This document shows positions 7,325 to 13,217 of a stretch of 13,217 nt of DNA, in pieces. The stretch comes from an uncultured Flammeovirgaceae bacterium. GTDB lineage: Bacteria > Bacteroidota > Bacteroidia > Cytophagales > Cyclobacteriaceae. The translations under genes were made by a program, and so were the position numbers. Position 1 is the stretch's first letter. Each line of letters opens with the position of its first letter. The stretch is taken from positions 1 to 13,217 of the forward strand of contig CAKZPJ010000778.1 of the NCBI GenBank assembly GCA_937138955.1, written 5' to 3'. Under the pieces are notes generated by a model that saw only the letters and a list, made by a program, of their open reading frames with translations, made no database searches and was not told the origin of the DNA.

Positions 7325-8053
7325 ATGCAATACTATTTTATCACCGGAACCAGTAGAGGAATTGGTAAAGCCTTAGCCGAGCGAGCTTTGCAGGAAGAGA
7401 ATGTACAAGTGATTGGTGTGTCTCGCCAGCAGAGCATCGAGCACGAACGATATTCACATCATTCGCTCGATTTATCGGATGTAGGCAATTTGGGATCTAA
7501 AGCCGAAGCTCTGTTTACCGAACTTTCCGATGCTGAGCGAATAGTGCTGATTAATAATGCCGGAACATTAGGTGATGTAAAATACTTCGGTTCAATTGCA
7601 GACGATAAGATTGATCAGCTTTTTTCACTGAACGTTACGGCTCCGGCAATTCTAATGAATCACTTTATTCGGGCTTACCAAACGATAAAAGCCGAACGAA
7701 TTATCATCAATATTTCATCAGGAGTATCTCAGTACCCGGTAGATGGCTGGTCGGGCTATTGCGCCTCTAAAGCCGCCTTAGATATGCTCTCGGAAGTAGC
7801 CGCGCTGGAGCTGGAGAAGCAAGGTGTAAGGAATTTCCGGGTGTACGCAGTAGCCCCCGGTATTGTAGATACCCAAATGCAAACTAATATCCGCGATGTA
7901 GATGAGCGAAATTTTAGTCGACTAGAAAAATTCAAAGATTACAAGGATAGCGGAGCACTAGATGATCCAACTCAAACTGCTGAAAAGTATTTTTACCTGA
8001 TTAACCATCCTGACAAATTTTTGGAGGTACGACAGGATGTGCGGGGTTTTTAA
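7325..8053 (+). CDS. Short-chain dehydrogenase/reductase, sepiapterin/benzil reductase-like
   Basis: A 242-residue classical SDR, an NAD(P)-dependent oxidoreductase of the cytoplasm. The dinucleotide motif TGTSRGIG is at 7-14. Ser33-Arg34 after the second strand (VIGVSRQ) suggests NADPH preference. NNAG is at 77-80. The catalytic set Asn103, Ser132, Tyr145 and Lys149 (YCASK) is complete, with the usual 13-residue spacing between Ser and Tyr, and the PG motif is at 178-179. The overall layout, including the very short N-terminus before TG and the long C-terminal loop (NIRDVDERNFSRLEKFKDYK), resembles the sepiapterin reductase/benzil reductase branch; the substrate is unknown. It is preceded by the inverted-repeat element, and its stop overlaps the stop of the convergent DUF6155 gene by three bases. 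Confidence 0.92.
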   Translation: MQYYFITGTSRGIGKALAERALQEENVQVIGVSRQQSIEHERYSHHSLDLSDVGNLGSKAEALFTELSDAERIVLINNAGTLGDVKYFGSIADDKIDQLFSLNVTAPAILMNHFIRAYQTIKAERIIINISSGVSQYPVDGWSGYCASKAALDMLSEVAALELEKQGVRNFRVYAVAPGIVDTQMQTNIRDVDERNFSRLEKFKDYKDSGALDDPTQTAEKYFYLINHPDKFLEVRQDVRGF

Positions 8054-8573
8054 TCGTCTAAATAACTATCATAACTATACGTTAATTCATCGTAGAGTCC
8101 CCAACCAAATTGATAGGTTTCATCTATTAATCTACGATAATCACTCCTGTATTCCTGTTCTAATCTTTCTTCCTTAATAAGCTTGCAGGCCTCCTCAAAC
8201 GAACTTTCTAGTGAGTTGTAGAATGGTTCGTTATATCTCCGTATGTTTTGGTATTCTCGATCATCATATCTGTTCTGTACAGAAGTAATTCGATGATATC
8301 CTTATTAAATATTGATATTTTCTTAAAATCACTCACCACTTTCCGGCTGGCTTGATTGCTTGCTCTACCGAAACCTCTTTTCGGAAAATATTCTTGTTTG
8401 ATCTTTTCTTTGAACTCGTTCAGAACAGCAGTAGTATCCTGACTCAGTTCAAGTTCATAGTATTTCTTCACATCTTTGAATTTTGAGTATAGTTTTTTTA
8501 CCTCATTCTCTAGCTCCTTCTTACCCAAATCCTTTAAGTATCTATTCAACTCGGTTTTAACTGACTTCTTCAT
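8050..8573 (-). pseudogene. DUF6155 family gene interrupted by a one-base deletion
   Basis: The minus-strand frame from ATG 8573 gives a plausible charged helical protein (MKKSVKTELNRYLKDLGKKE at the start, EYFPKRGFGRASNQASRKVV in the middle) up to TYGDI at residues 110-114, then reads seven unrelated residues to TAG at 8208-8210. The neighbouring frame continues with NEPFYNSLESSFEEACKLIK and stays open to TAA at 8052-8050. Restoring one A after ATA (plus-strand 8231-8232, tt to ttt) rejoins both halves as GDINEPFYNS, giving 174 residues. From memory this matches DUF6155, whose members carry such a GDI-FYNS block. The gene starts immediately after the stop of the enolase-superfamily gene. It could be a true inactivation or a sequencing error. 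Function unknown. Confidence 0.82.
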
Positions 8574-9842
8574 TTAAACTTTCATTATTTTGTGCTTATC
8601 AATAAAATCGGGGTCAATCTCTACACCACTGCCTACGCCAGAAGGCAAGTGCAGAATTCCATTTTCGGGTTGTAATGAAGAGGTTTTGCACTCGAAGGGC
8701 ACTTCGGTACTAAGTCCTTTAAATTCGTGGTAAGGGCCCGCATTGGGTAGGGCGGAGACAAATTGCATCATGTAGATATAGCCCAACCCGGTGCCCGAAA
8801 TATGTGGTACACAAGAATAACCTTTGGTAGCAGCCATCCGGGCTACTTTCATGCAGCGGATCATGCCGCCGAAGTAGAATAAGTCCTGCTGCACCATCTG
8901 CACCGCTTCATTACCAATGAGCCAGCGAAAATTCCGTAGGCTCACTTCACCACCTCCCGAAGCAATCGGAATGTCCAGCGCATCAGCGGTCAATTTCCAG
9001 TCCTCGTACCAGTCAGTAGGTACTGGCTGTTCAAAAAGGTCAATGTTATGTTCTTGTAGCATTTTGCCAATGCGGATAGCTTCCGTTGCGCCGTAACTCC
9101 CGTTGCAGTCCGCGTAAATGGTAGTGTCATCACCAAAGGCTTCGCGCATCATCGGAATAAGACGTTCGCTGCGTCCAGTAGGTTCTTCGGGATTGCTACG
9201 CCTTCCCCCGATTTTAAATTTTACCGCTTTCGCATTGGTTTCTGCCTTTAGTTCCTTGATTCGTTCAATACTTGCTTTCGCTGATCTACCCCGATTATTA
9301 TTCGCTTGGTAAATGGCAATCTCCGTATTATGAATATCGCCAATGAGCTTACCCATACTTTTTTGAGCGATGCGTCCCAGCATATCCAGAATCGCTATCT
9401 CTACCGTTGCTACCGGAATCCAAAGGGTGTAACCCTGGTACTTATAGTTGTTTTTATACATAAATACCCCCTCAACTAATTGGTCTAATTCACGAGCGTC
9501 TTTTCCTATAAAATACGGGTTTACAAGTGTCAGTTGAATAGGGTAAAGGTGGGGCATTCGCAGGTTATGCCCCACGCAGTACCCTTCAGCTCCATCGGTA
9601 GAGCGGACGCGAACTATATAATTGCCATTATAGCGCAGCAAATCGCAGCTTTCAATCATCACTGGTTCAGGAAACAACTCTCGCTTAAGCACCTGTTGAG
9701 CCATTGCTTGATCTAATTCGGTATAATCGACCGACTTGGGTAGGGGAGTTGCCCTATTTTCTTTGGATAAGAACGGTACACTAGCTCCGGCCGCCAACCC
9801 GGTTTTTATAAATGATCTTCGGTGGTGGTTCGTAGTTGACAT
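8574..9842 (-). CDS. Tat-exported mandelate racemase/muconate lactonizing enzyme family protein
   Basis: A 422-residue enolase-superfamily enzyme, which abstracts the proton next to a carboxylate; typical substrates are sugar acids, which are dehydrated or epimerised. A twin-arginine signal (HHRRSFIKTGLAAGASVPF, 6-24) predicts export in folded form. The capping domain spans about 55-170. The barrel carries Lys208 and Lys210 (KFK), metal ligands Asp245 (YADCNGSY), Glu271 (LFEQPVP) and Glu299 (SGGGE), and Asp320 with His347 (VPHISGTG). The 26-residue gap from Asp245 to Glu271 and the 27-residue gap from Asp320 to His347 equal those of mandelate racemase, so the His-Asp dyad of that subgroup appears intact. 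The substrate cannot be read. The DUF6155 pseudogene begins directly at its stop; the AraC fusion gene is divergent, 106 bases away. Confidence 0.92.
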   Translation of the reverse strand: MSTTNHHRRSFIKTGLAAGASVPFLSKENRATPLPKSVDYTELDQAMAQQVLKRELFPEPVMIESCDLLRYNGNYIVRVRSTDGAEGYCVGHNLRMPHLYPIQLTLVNPYFIGKDARELDQLVEGVFMYKNNYKYQGYTLWIPVATVEIAILDMLGRIAQKSMGKLIGDIHNTEIAIYQANNNRGRSAKASIERIKELKAETNAKAVKFKIGGRRSNPEEPTGRSERLIPMMREAFGDDTTIYADCNGSYGATEAIRIGKMLQEHNIDLFEQPVPTDWYEDWKLTADALDIPIASGGGEVSLRNFRWLIGNEAVQMVQQDLFYFGGMIRCMKVARMAATKGYSCVPHISGTGLGYIYMMQFVSALPNAGPYHEFKGLSTEVPFECKTSSLQPENGILHLPSGVGSGVEIDPDFIDKHKIMKV

Positions 9843-9948
9843 AGTAGATAATAGTAAGTATGATATTCAAAACATTAATTCTTTTAAACCAGAATCGGTT
9901 CGTGTTCGTAGCTTTAAATAGCTATAATAAGATAAAATAGCGAATTAT
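9843..9948. promoter_or_regulatory. Divergent intergenic region
   Basis: These 106 AT-rich bases lie between the divergent starts of the enolase-superfamily gene and the AraC-fusion gene and must hold at least part of both promoters. A near match to the Bacteroidota -7 box (tagcttta, 9909-9916) faces the fusion gene, but no -33 TTG lies at the expected distance. No TGTCGGA box like those at 11630-11706 occurs here. Confidence 0.35.
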
Positions 9949-11619
9949 ATGAAGCCCGTCACTCAGTACACTAAAAGCGACCGTATCAACATCGCTTATC
10001 AAGTTTTTGGCTCCGGATCAATTGATTTGGTATATATTCCTGGTTGGGTCTCTAATATCGACTGGATGTGGGCTTGTCCGGAATTAGTCGATTTTTTACT
10101 TGAATTGGGAAAAATAGCTAGAGTCATCCTGTTCGATAAGCGGGGTACTGGGCTTTCTGATCGGGTGGTGGAACTTTCAACGCTAGAGGAGCGAATGGAC
10201 GATATCCGAGCGGTTATGGATGCGGTAGGTTCTCAGAAAGCCGTGCTGTTCGGTCACTCGGAAGGTGGTTCGGTCTCGGCCTTGTTTGCCGCTACCTATC
10301 CTAATCGGACAATTTCGTTAATTGCCTTTGGGGCATTCGCCAAGCGTAAACACTCTCCTGACTATCCCTGGGCACCTACCGATCAGGAGCGTCAAGCAGT
10401 TTACGACATGATTGAGAGTAGCTGGGGAAGTGGGGATATGGACTTAGCCTCGCTGGCGCCCTCCAAAGCTCACGATAAAACCTTTATGGAGTGGCTGGCC
10501 AACTATTTCCGTTCGGGAGCCAGCCCCAGCGCGGCTATGGTACTTACTACCATGAATACGCACGTTGATATTGTGGATATTTTAGATACCATAAAAGTGC
10601 CTGCTTTATTGATGCAACGCACCCACGATATTGATGTGAAAATAGAAGAGGGAAGGTTTATTGCAGAACGCATTGAAGGGGCTAAATTTGTAGAGTTTGC
10701 GGGTAGCGACCATTTATTTTGGGCCGGTAATACGCAAGAAATTCTGGAAGAGATAAAGACCTTTGTTCTAAATGTACAGCCTAAGACTAATTACGAAAAG
10801 CAGCTTTTTACCATTGTAGCCGCTCGCATAATACCCAGGAAAACCGTCGACACCAATAATCAAGAATTTATTGAGCAGTTCGTAGCGCACTACCGGGGAA
10901 AGATAATTCAGTACAATCATAAGGGCTTTATTGCCACGTTTGAAGGACCCAGCAAAGCGGTTCATTGCAGTATAGATCTACTACCGGCCACCCAACAGCT
11001 AAACGCTCAGCTTGCTATTGGGATTCATATTAAAGAATGCGTGGTAGATGGCCCGTATCCTATCAATGGCGAAGTGAAAAGTACTCTGGAAGGGATACTA
11101 AACCAGACAAAAGCCAATCAGGTTGTAGTCACGCGAACGGTAAAGCACTTGCTGTCGGGGGCGGGGCTGAGCTTTACTCCCTACAAAACAATTCTCGACT
11201 CTGCATCTGGTGAATCGCGCACCCTACTAATAGTGAAAGATCGTTTTGAGACTAACGTTCAGTCAGATCATTCTAATCCTAAGCAACCTTTAAAAAATGG
11301 CTCTTTGCTGGAAAATGTACTGCAAAGCATTGATAATCACTTAAGTAACGAGTTCTTTGGCATAGAAATGTTGTGCCAAGAAATTGGTATAAGCGAACGG
11401 CAATTGCAGCGCAAGCTCAAATTAACCACCAATAAGTCTCCTAATCAATTAATCCGATCGGTTCGCCTGCACCGGGCTAAGGAACTAATTATAAGTAATA
11501 AGGGTAATATCGTTGAAATCGCTTTTCAGACGGGTTTCTCAGACCCTTCATACTTTGCCAAATGCTTTAAAAAAGAGTTTGGTGCCACTCCTTCTTCACT
11601 AGTTCAAGAGAGCATATAG
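9949..11619 (+). CDS. Alpha/beta hydrolase - degenerate cyclase-like - AraC transcriptional regulator fusion
   Basis: A 556-residue three-part protein. Residues 1-275 are an alpha/beta hydrolase: oxyanion-region PGWVSNIDW (31-39), nucleophile elbow GHSEGG with Ser104, probable acid Asp227, and His255 in AGSDHLFW. The triad looks intact. Residues about 284-430 align by eye with the class III cyclase domain often fused to such hydrolases. Its TGDG-LATF hallmark has become YNHKGFIATF (322-331), the metal-binding aspartates are missing, and the VNIAAR-type segment is VKSTLEGIL, so it should not make cAMP. Residues about 453-556 are an AraC DNA-binding domain with two HTHs (LCQEIGISERQLQRKLKL and IVEIAFQTGFSDPSYFAKCF). 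No signal or membrane segment is seen. I infer a cytoplasmic ligand-responsive regulator. The repeats just after the stop are candidate targets. Confidence 0.87.
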   Translation: MKPVTQYTKSDRINIAYQVFGSGSIDLVYIPGWVSNIDWMWACPELVDFLLELGKIARVILFDKRGTGLSDRVVELSTLEERMDDIRAVMDAVGSQKAVLFGHSEGGSVSALFAATYPNRTISLIAFGAFAKRKHSPDYPWAPTDQERQAVYDMIESSWGSGDMDLASLAPSKAHDKTFMEWLANYFRSGASPSAAMVLTTMNTHVDIVDILDTIKVPALLMQRTHDIDVKIEEGRFIAERIEGAKFVEFAGSDHLFWAGNTQEILEEIKTFVLNVQPKTNYEKQLFTIVAARIIPRKTVDTNNQEFIEQFVAHYRGKIIQYNHKGFIATFEGPSKAVHCSIDLLPATQQLNAQLAIGIHIKECVVDGPYPINGEVKSTLEGILNQTKANQVVVTRTVKHLLSGAGLSFTPYKTILDSASGESRTLLIVKDRFETNVQSDHSNPKQPLKNGSLLENVLQSIDNHLSNEFFGIEMLCQEIGISERQLQRKLKLTTNKSPNQLIRSVRLHRAKELIISNKGNIVEIAFQTGFSDPSYFAKCFKKEFGATPSSLVQESI

Positions 11620-11629
11620 CACTGGGTTA

Positions 11630-11706
11630 TGTCGGAAATGTCATAGTCGTGTCGGAAATGTCGTAGTCATGTCGGATTTCCCCCAATCTGATGTCGGAAA
11701 TATCAT
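11630..11706. promoter_or_regulatory. Four TGTCGGA direct repeats, candidate AraC-type operator
   Basis: TGTCGGA begins at 11630, 11650, 11670 and 11692. The first two copies belong to 20-base units that differ at two positions (TGTCGGAAATGTCATAGTCG and TGTCGGAAATGTCGTAGTCA). The third diverges after TGTCGGA, and the fourth reads TGTCGGAAATATCAT. Spacings of 20, 20 and 22 bases put all boxes on one face of the helix, like the direct-repeat half-sites bound by AraC-family proteins. They start 10 bases after the stop of the AraC fusion gene and end 44 bases before a -7 box. Function is inferred from geometry and position. Confidence 0.55.
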
Positions 11707-11708
11707 AT

Positions 11709-11727
11709 AATTCGCCGGAATTTTTTT
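11709..11727 (+). terminator. Weak intrinsic terminator after the AraC-fusion gene
   Basis: AATTC, a GCCG loop and GAATT form a 5-base-pair stem (11709-11722), and a run of T continues to 11727. The T-run is good but the stem is short and AT-rich. It lies between the direct repeats and the -7 box. Confidence 0.3.
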
Positions 11728-11749
11728 ATAATCTAACCCCCCGGTTACT

Positions 11750-11757
11750 TACTTTTG
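11750..11757 (+). promoter_or_regulatory. Bacteroidota-type -7 promoter box
   Basis: TACTTTTG is an exact match to the TAnnTTTG -7 element of the primary Bacteroidota sigma factor. No TTG is found 17-23 bases upstream, so the -33 element is missing; this is what would be expected of an activator-dependent promoter, and the TGTCGGA boxes end 44 bases upstream. Transcription would start near 11763, leaving a leader of about 460 bases before the lipoprotein gene. Confidence 0.4.
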
Positions 11758-11762
11758 TAACA

Positions 11763-12222
11763 TACTAGTTAGCAAACTTTCAACGGTTTAATTCAATCAT
11801 CACTAATTACCCCCAAAACTATGAACCTGACCTATTTTAAAACCTAACCCCGACTATTCGGTACGTAACCTTTATACCGGATGTCGCGCCTCTGTCCCTG
11901 CTGCACTACACTGCTCTGTTTGACAAAAATTCACCCTGATTAGTGAATCTCTAAACGGAGGAACGTCTAGCTACCTACTAGCTTATACAGCAGTTTCCCC
12001 TTTGGTCTACCTCATTACCTATTTCAGTGAGGCTGGGCTTACTATGACTATACAGTGGAATAAAGTAAAGCTCGAAATGAGTTCTAAACTTTACTCTTTA
12101 CCGAAAAGTAGTTGTTGGTAGGTCTCAATTCCATAGAATCTGCACCCTAAAGCCTAAATTTTATTCATTTCAAACTCTACGGAGTTCCATCAACAATTTG
12201 TACCATTTAAATTATTATCATC
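11763..12222 (+). other. Long non-coding leader upstream of the lipoprotein gene
   Basis: About 460 bases with no reading frame of note on either strand. Small features: an 8-codon frame at 11821 (MNLTYFKT) preceded by an A-rich stretch; a 5-base-pair hairpin CGGTA/TACCG at 11859-11879; and AGTAAAG (12064-12070) pairing with CTTTACT (12089-12095). None matches a riboswitch I recognise. It could be an untranslated leader, or simply spacer if the true promoter lies nearer 12223. Confidence 0.4.
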
Positions 12223-13011
12223 ATGCAATCTCTTAAAAGTCTTTTAATCATTTTATTAACCGTAGGTTATACTTTATTCTTTACCGCTTGTAGCGAAGAT
12301 GACAGCGCAACGCCTGATCCCGTTGAAACGGCTCAGCAGGTGAACCTCGCCAATGATGGCACCCTGGGACCGTATTTAGTAAATCAGGATGGTCGGGCGC
12401 TGTATTTCTTTAGCCGCGACGTAGACGGTAGCAGCGCCTGTGTAGACGGGTGTCTGGATGCCTGGCCGGTTTTTCATCGGGACAACTTAGAATTTGGTAG
12501 TGGTCTTAGCAGTCCCGACTTCGGTACTATTACCCGGGAAGATGGACAGCAACAGACTACCTACAAAGGCTGGCCGCTGTACTATTACTCCGGCGACAGT
12601 GGTGCCGACGAAATTAACGGTGAAGGCGTAGGGCAAGTGTGGTTCGTAGCTAAGCCCGATTATACCCTCATGCTGGCCACTCAAACGGTAGAAGGAGTAG
12701 GAAGTGATCCAATTTCTTACCTAGTAGATGCCGAAGGAAACAGTCTGTACTATTTCTTGAATGATGAAGATAACGTGAGCACCTGTGTGGATGGATGCCT
12801 GCAAGCCTGGCCAGCCTTCAGCGAAGTAGCCGATGTTGTGCTTCCTTCTACCCTGAATCAAGGCGCTTTTGCCTCGATTGACCGACCCGATGGCGATAAG
12901 CAACTAACCTACGCCGGACGACCTATTTATTTCTTTGCCCAAGATAGTGAGCGAGGGGACACCAATGGAGCTACCGCGCCTAATTGGACGATTTCTCAAC
13001 TGCCTCAGTAG
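12223..13011 (+). CDS. COG4315-type lipoprotein with duplicated Yx(F/W/Y)xxD repeat domain
   Basis: A 262-residue predicted lipoprotein; signal residues 1-22, lipobox FFTAC, lipidated Cys23. Two homologous halves follow, about 44-145 and 160-260. Each starts with a GPYLVNQDGRALYFF / ISYLVDAEGNSLYYF strand pair, carries a CVDGCLxAWP block (Cys73/Cys77 and Cys188/Cys192), and ends with a Y(K/A)G(W/R)P(L/I)Y(Y/F) segment. The diagnostic Yx(F/W/Y)xxD motif occurs four times: Tyr61-Asp66, Tyr120-Asp125, Tyr176-Asp181 and Tyr236-Asp241. This is the Lipoprotein_15/COG4315 family, of unknown function. The CxxxC pairs could form disulfides or bind a metal, which is inference. Another lipoprotein gene starts 8 bases after the stop, so the two form an operon, probably behind the candidate AraC-type promoter. 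Confidence 0.9.
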   Translation: MQSLKSLLIILLTVGYTLFFTACSEDDSATPDPVETAQQVNLANDGTLGPYLVNQDGRALYFFSRDVDGSSACVDGCLDAWPVFHRDNLEFGSGLSSPDFGTITREDGQQQTTYKGWPLYYYSGDSGADEINGEGVGQVWFVAKPDYTLMLATQTVEGVGSDPISYLVDAEGNSLYYFLNDEDNVSTCVDGCLQAWPAFSEVADVVLPSTLNQGAFASIDRPDGDKQLTYAGRPIYFFAQDSERGDTNGATAPNWTISQLPQ

Positions 13012-13019
13012 CCATAGCA

Positions 13020-13217
13020 ATGAAGAAGCTTATCCATAGAGCAGTTGCCACGTATCTGATGACCTCGCTACTAGCGGCTTGCACTTACGACGTGGTACCT
13101 GAACCGCAAAATTGCGATGCACCACCTAGTCTTCAATTAGTATCAGTAACCGAGGCTAGCTGTGGTCTGGCCTCGGGAGCGGTACAAGTACAAGCTGATG
13201 GTGGAGTAGCCCCATAT
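13020..13217 (+). CDS. Lipoprotein with SprB-like repeat, N-terminal part (cut by window edge)
   Basis: The frame from ATG 13020 is open for 66 codons to the window edge. Residues 1-20 form a signal with a basic start (MKKLIHR) and lipobox LLAAC, so Cys21 is lipidated. A short linker (TYDVVPEPQN) leads to CDAPPSLQLVSVTEASC, then GAVQVQADGGVAPY. The pattern of a VTxAxC strand, a polar turn with G, and GGVxPY is that of SprB-type or similar Ig-like surface repeats common in Bacteroidota. The rest is missing, so any catalytic or cytochrome domain cannot be seen. It lies 8 bases behind the COG4315 lipoprotein and is probably co-transcribed and co-localised with it on the outer membrane. Confidence 0.78.
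   Translation, partial: MKKLIHRAVATYLMTSLLAACTYDVVPEPQNCDAPPSLQLVSVTEASCGLASGAVQVQADGGVAPY

Noticed and set aside
9118..9921. Three plus-strand reading frames across the enolase-superfamily gene and its upstream gap
   Set aside because: They lie antisense to a well-supported gene and have no recognisable domain or start context.
11630..11706. CRISPR-like array
   Set aside because: The 20-base units are contiguous with no spacers, and there are only four boxes and no cas gene nearby.
12048..12125. 25-codon reading frame MTIQWNKVKL... in the leader
   Set aside because: It is short, has no ribosome binding context and no recognisable pattern, and is expected by chance in 460 bases.
12487..12903. 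Minus-strand reading frames inside the COG4315 lipoprotein gene
   Set aside because: Antisense shadows of the internally repeated coding sequence with no features of their own.

Overview
The window looks like chromosomal DNA of a Bacteroidota bacterium, most likely of the order Cytophagales. Supporting signs are a type IX secretion gene (porQ), families largely confined to this phylum (DUF6146 and DUF6155 from memory, SprB-like repeat), several short lipoproteins with MKK-type signal peptides, A-rich rather than GGAGG ribosome binding regions, and one exact Bacteroidota-type -7 box (TAnnTTTG) at 11750. The species-level assignment is inference; no rRNA or tRNA gene is present.

Layout. 1-827 (-) is the N-terminal part of a TonB-dependent receptor cut by the window edge. 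930-2714 holds a DUF6146 lipoprotein (+), a 3D-domain lipoprotein (-) ending exactly where it ends, and a DUF72 protein (-). 2850-4240 (+) is an accessory-looking cassette: an HNH endonuclease with two homing-endonuclease-type repeats, then an overlapping UPF0175/PIN toxin-antitoxin-like pair. Its arginine codons are mostly AGA/AGG while the neighbours use CGN. 4274-7027 (+) is porQ, hslU and a 58-residue membrane miniprotein. 7076-7252 is a nested inverted-repeat element with no gene. 7325-8053 (+) is a short-chain dehydrogenase. Convergent to it, 8050-8573 (-) is a DUF6155 gene broken by one missing base, directly behind a Tat-exported enolase-superfamily enzyme (8574-9842, -).

The most unusual part is 9949-13217. 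A 556-residue protein joins an alpha/beta hydrolase, a cyclase-like domain that has lost its metal-binding residues, and an AraC-type DNA-binding domain. Immediately after its stop codon lie four TGTCGGA boxes spaced 20, 20 and 22 bases, the direct-repeat geometry that AraC-family proteins use, followed by a weak terminator, a -7 box and a long untranslated stretch. Then come a two-repeat COG4315 lipoprotein and the start of another lipoprotein with a SprB-like repeat. I infer that the fusion protein is a ligand-sensing regulator acting on these boxes, controlling itself, the lipoprotein pair or both; it may also act on the divergent enolase-superfamily gene.

No CRISPR array, insertion sequence or recognisable complete defence system was found.
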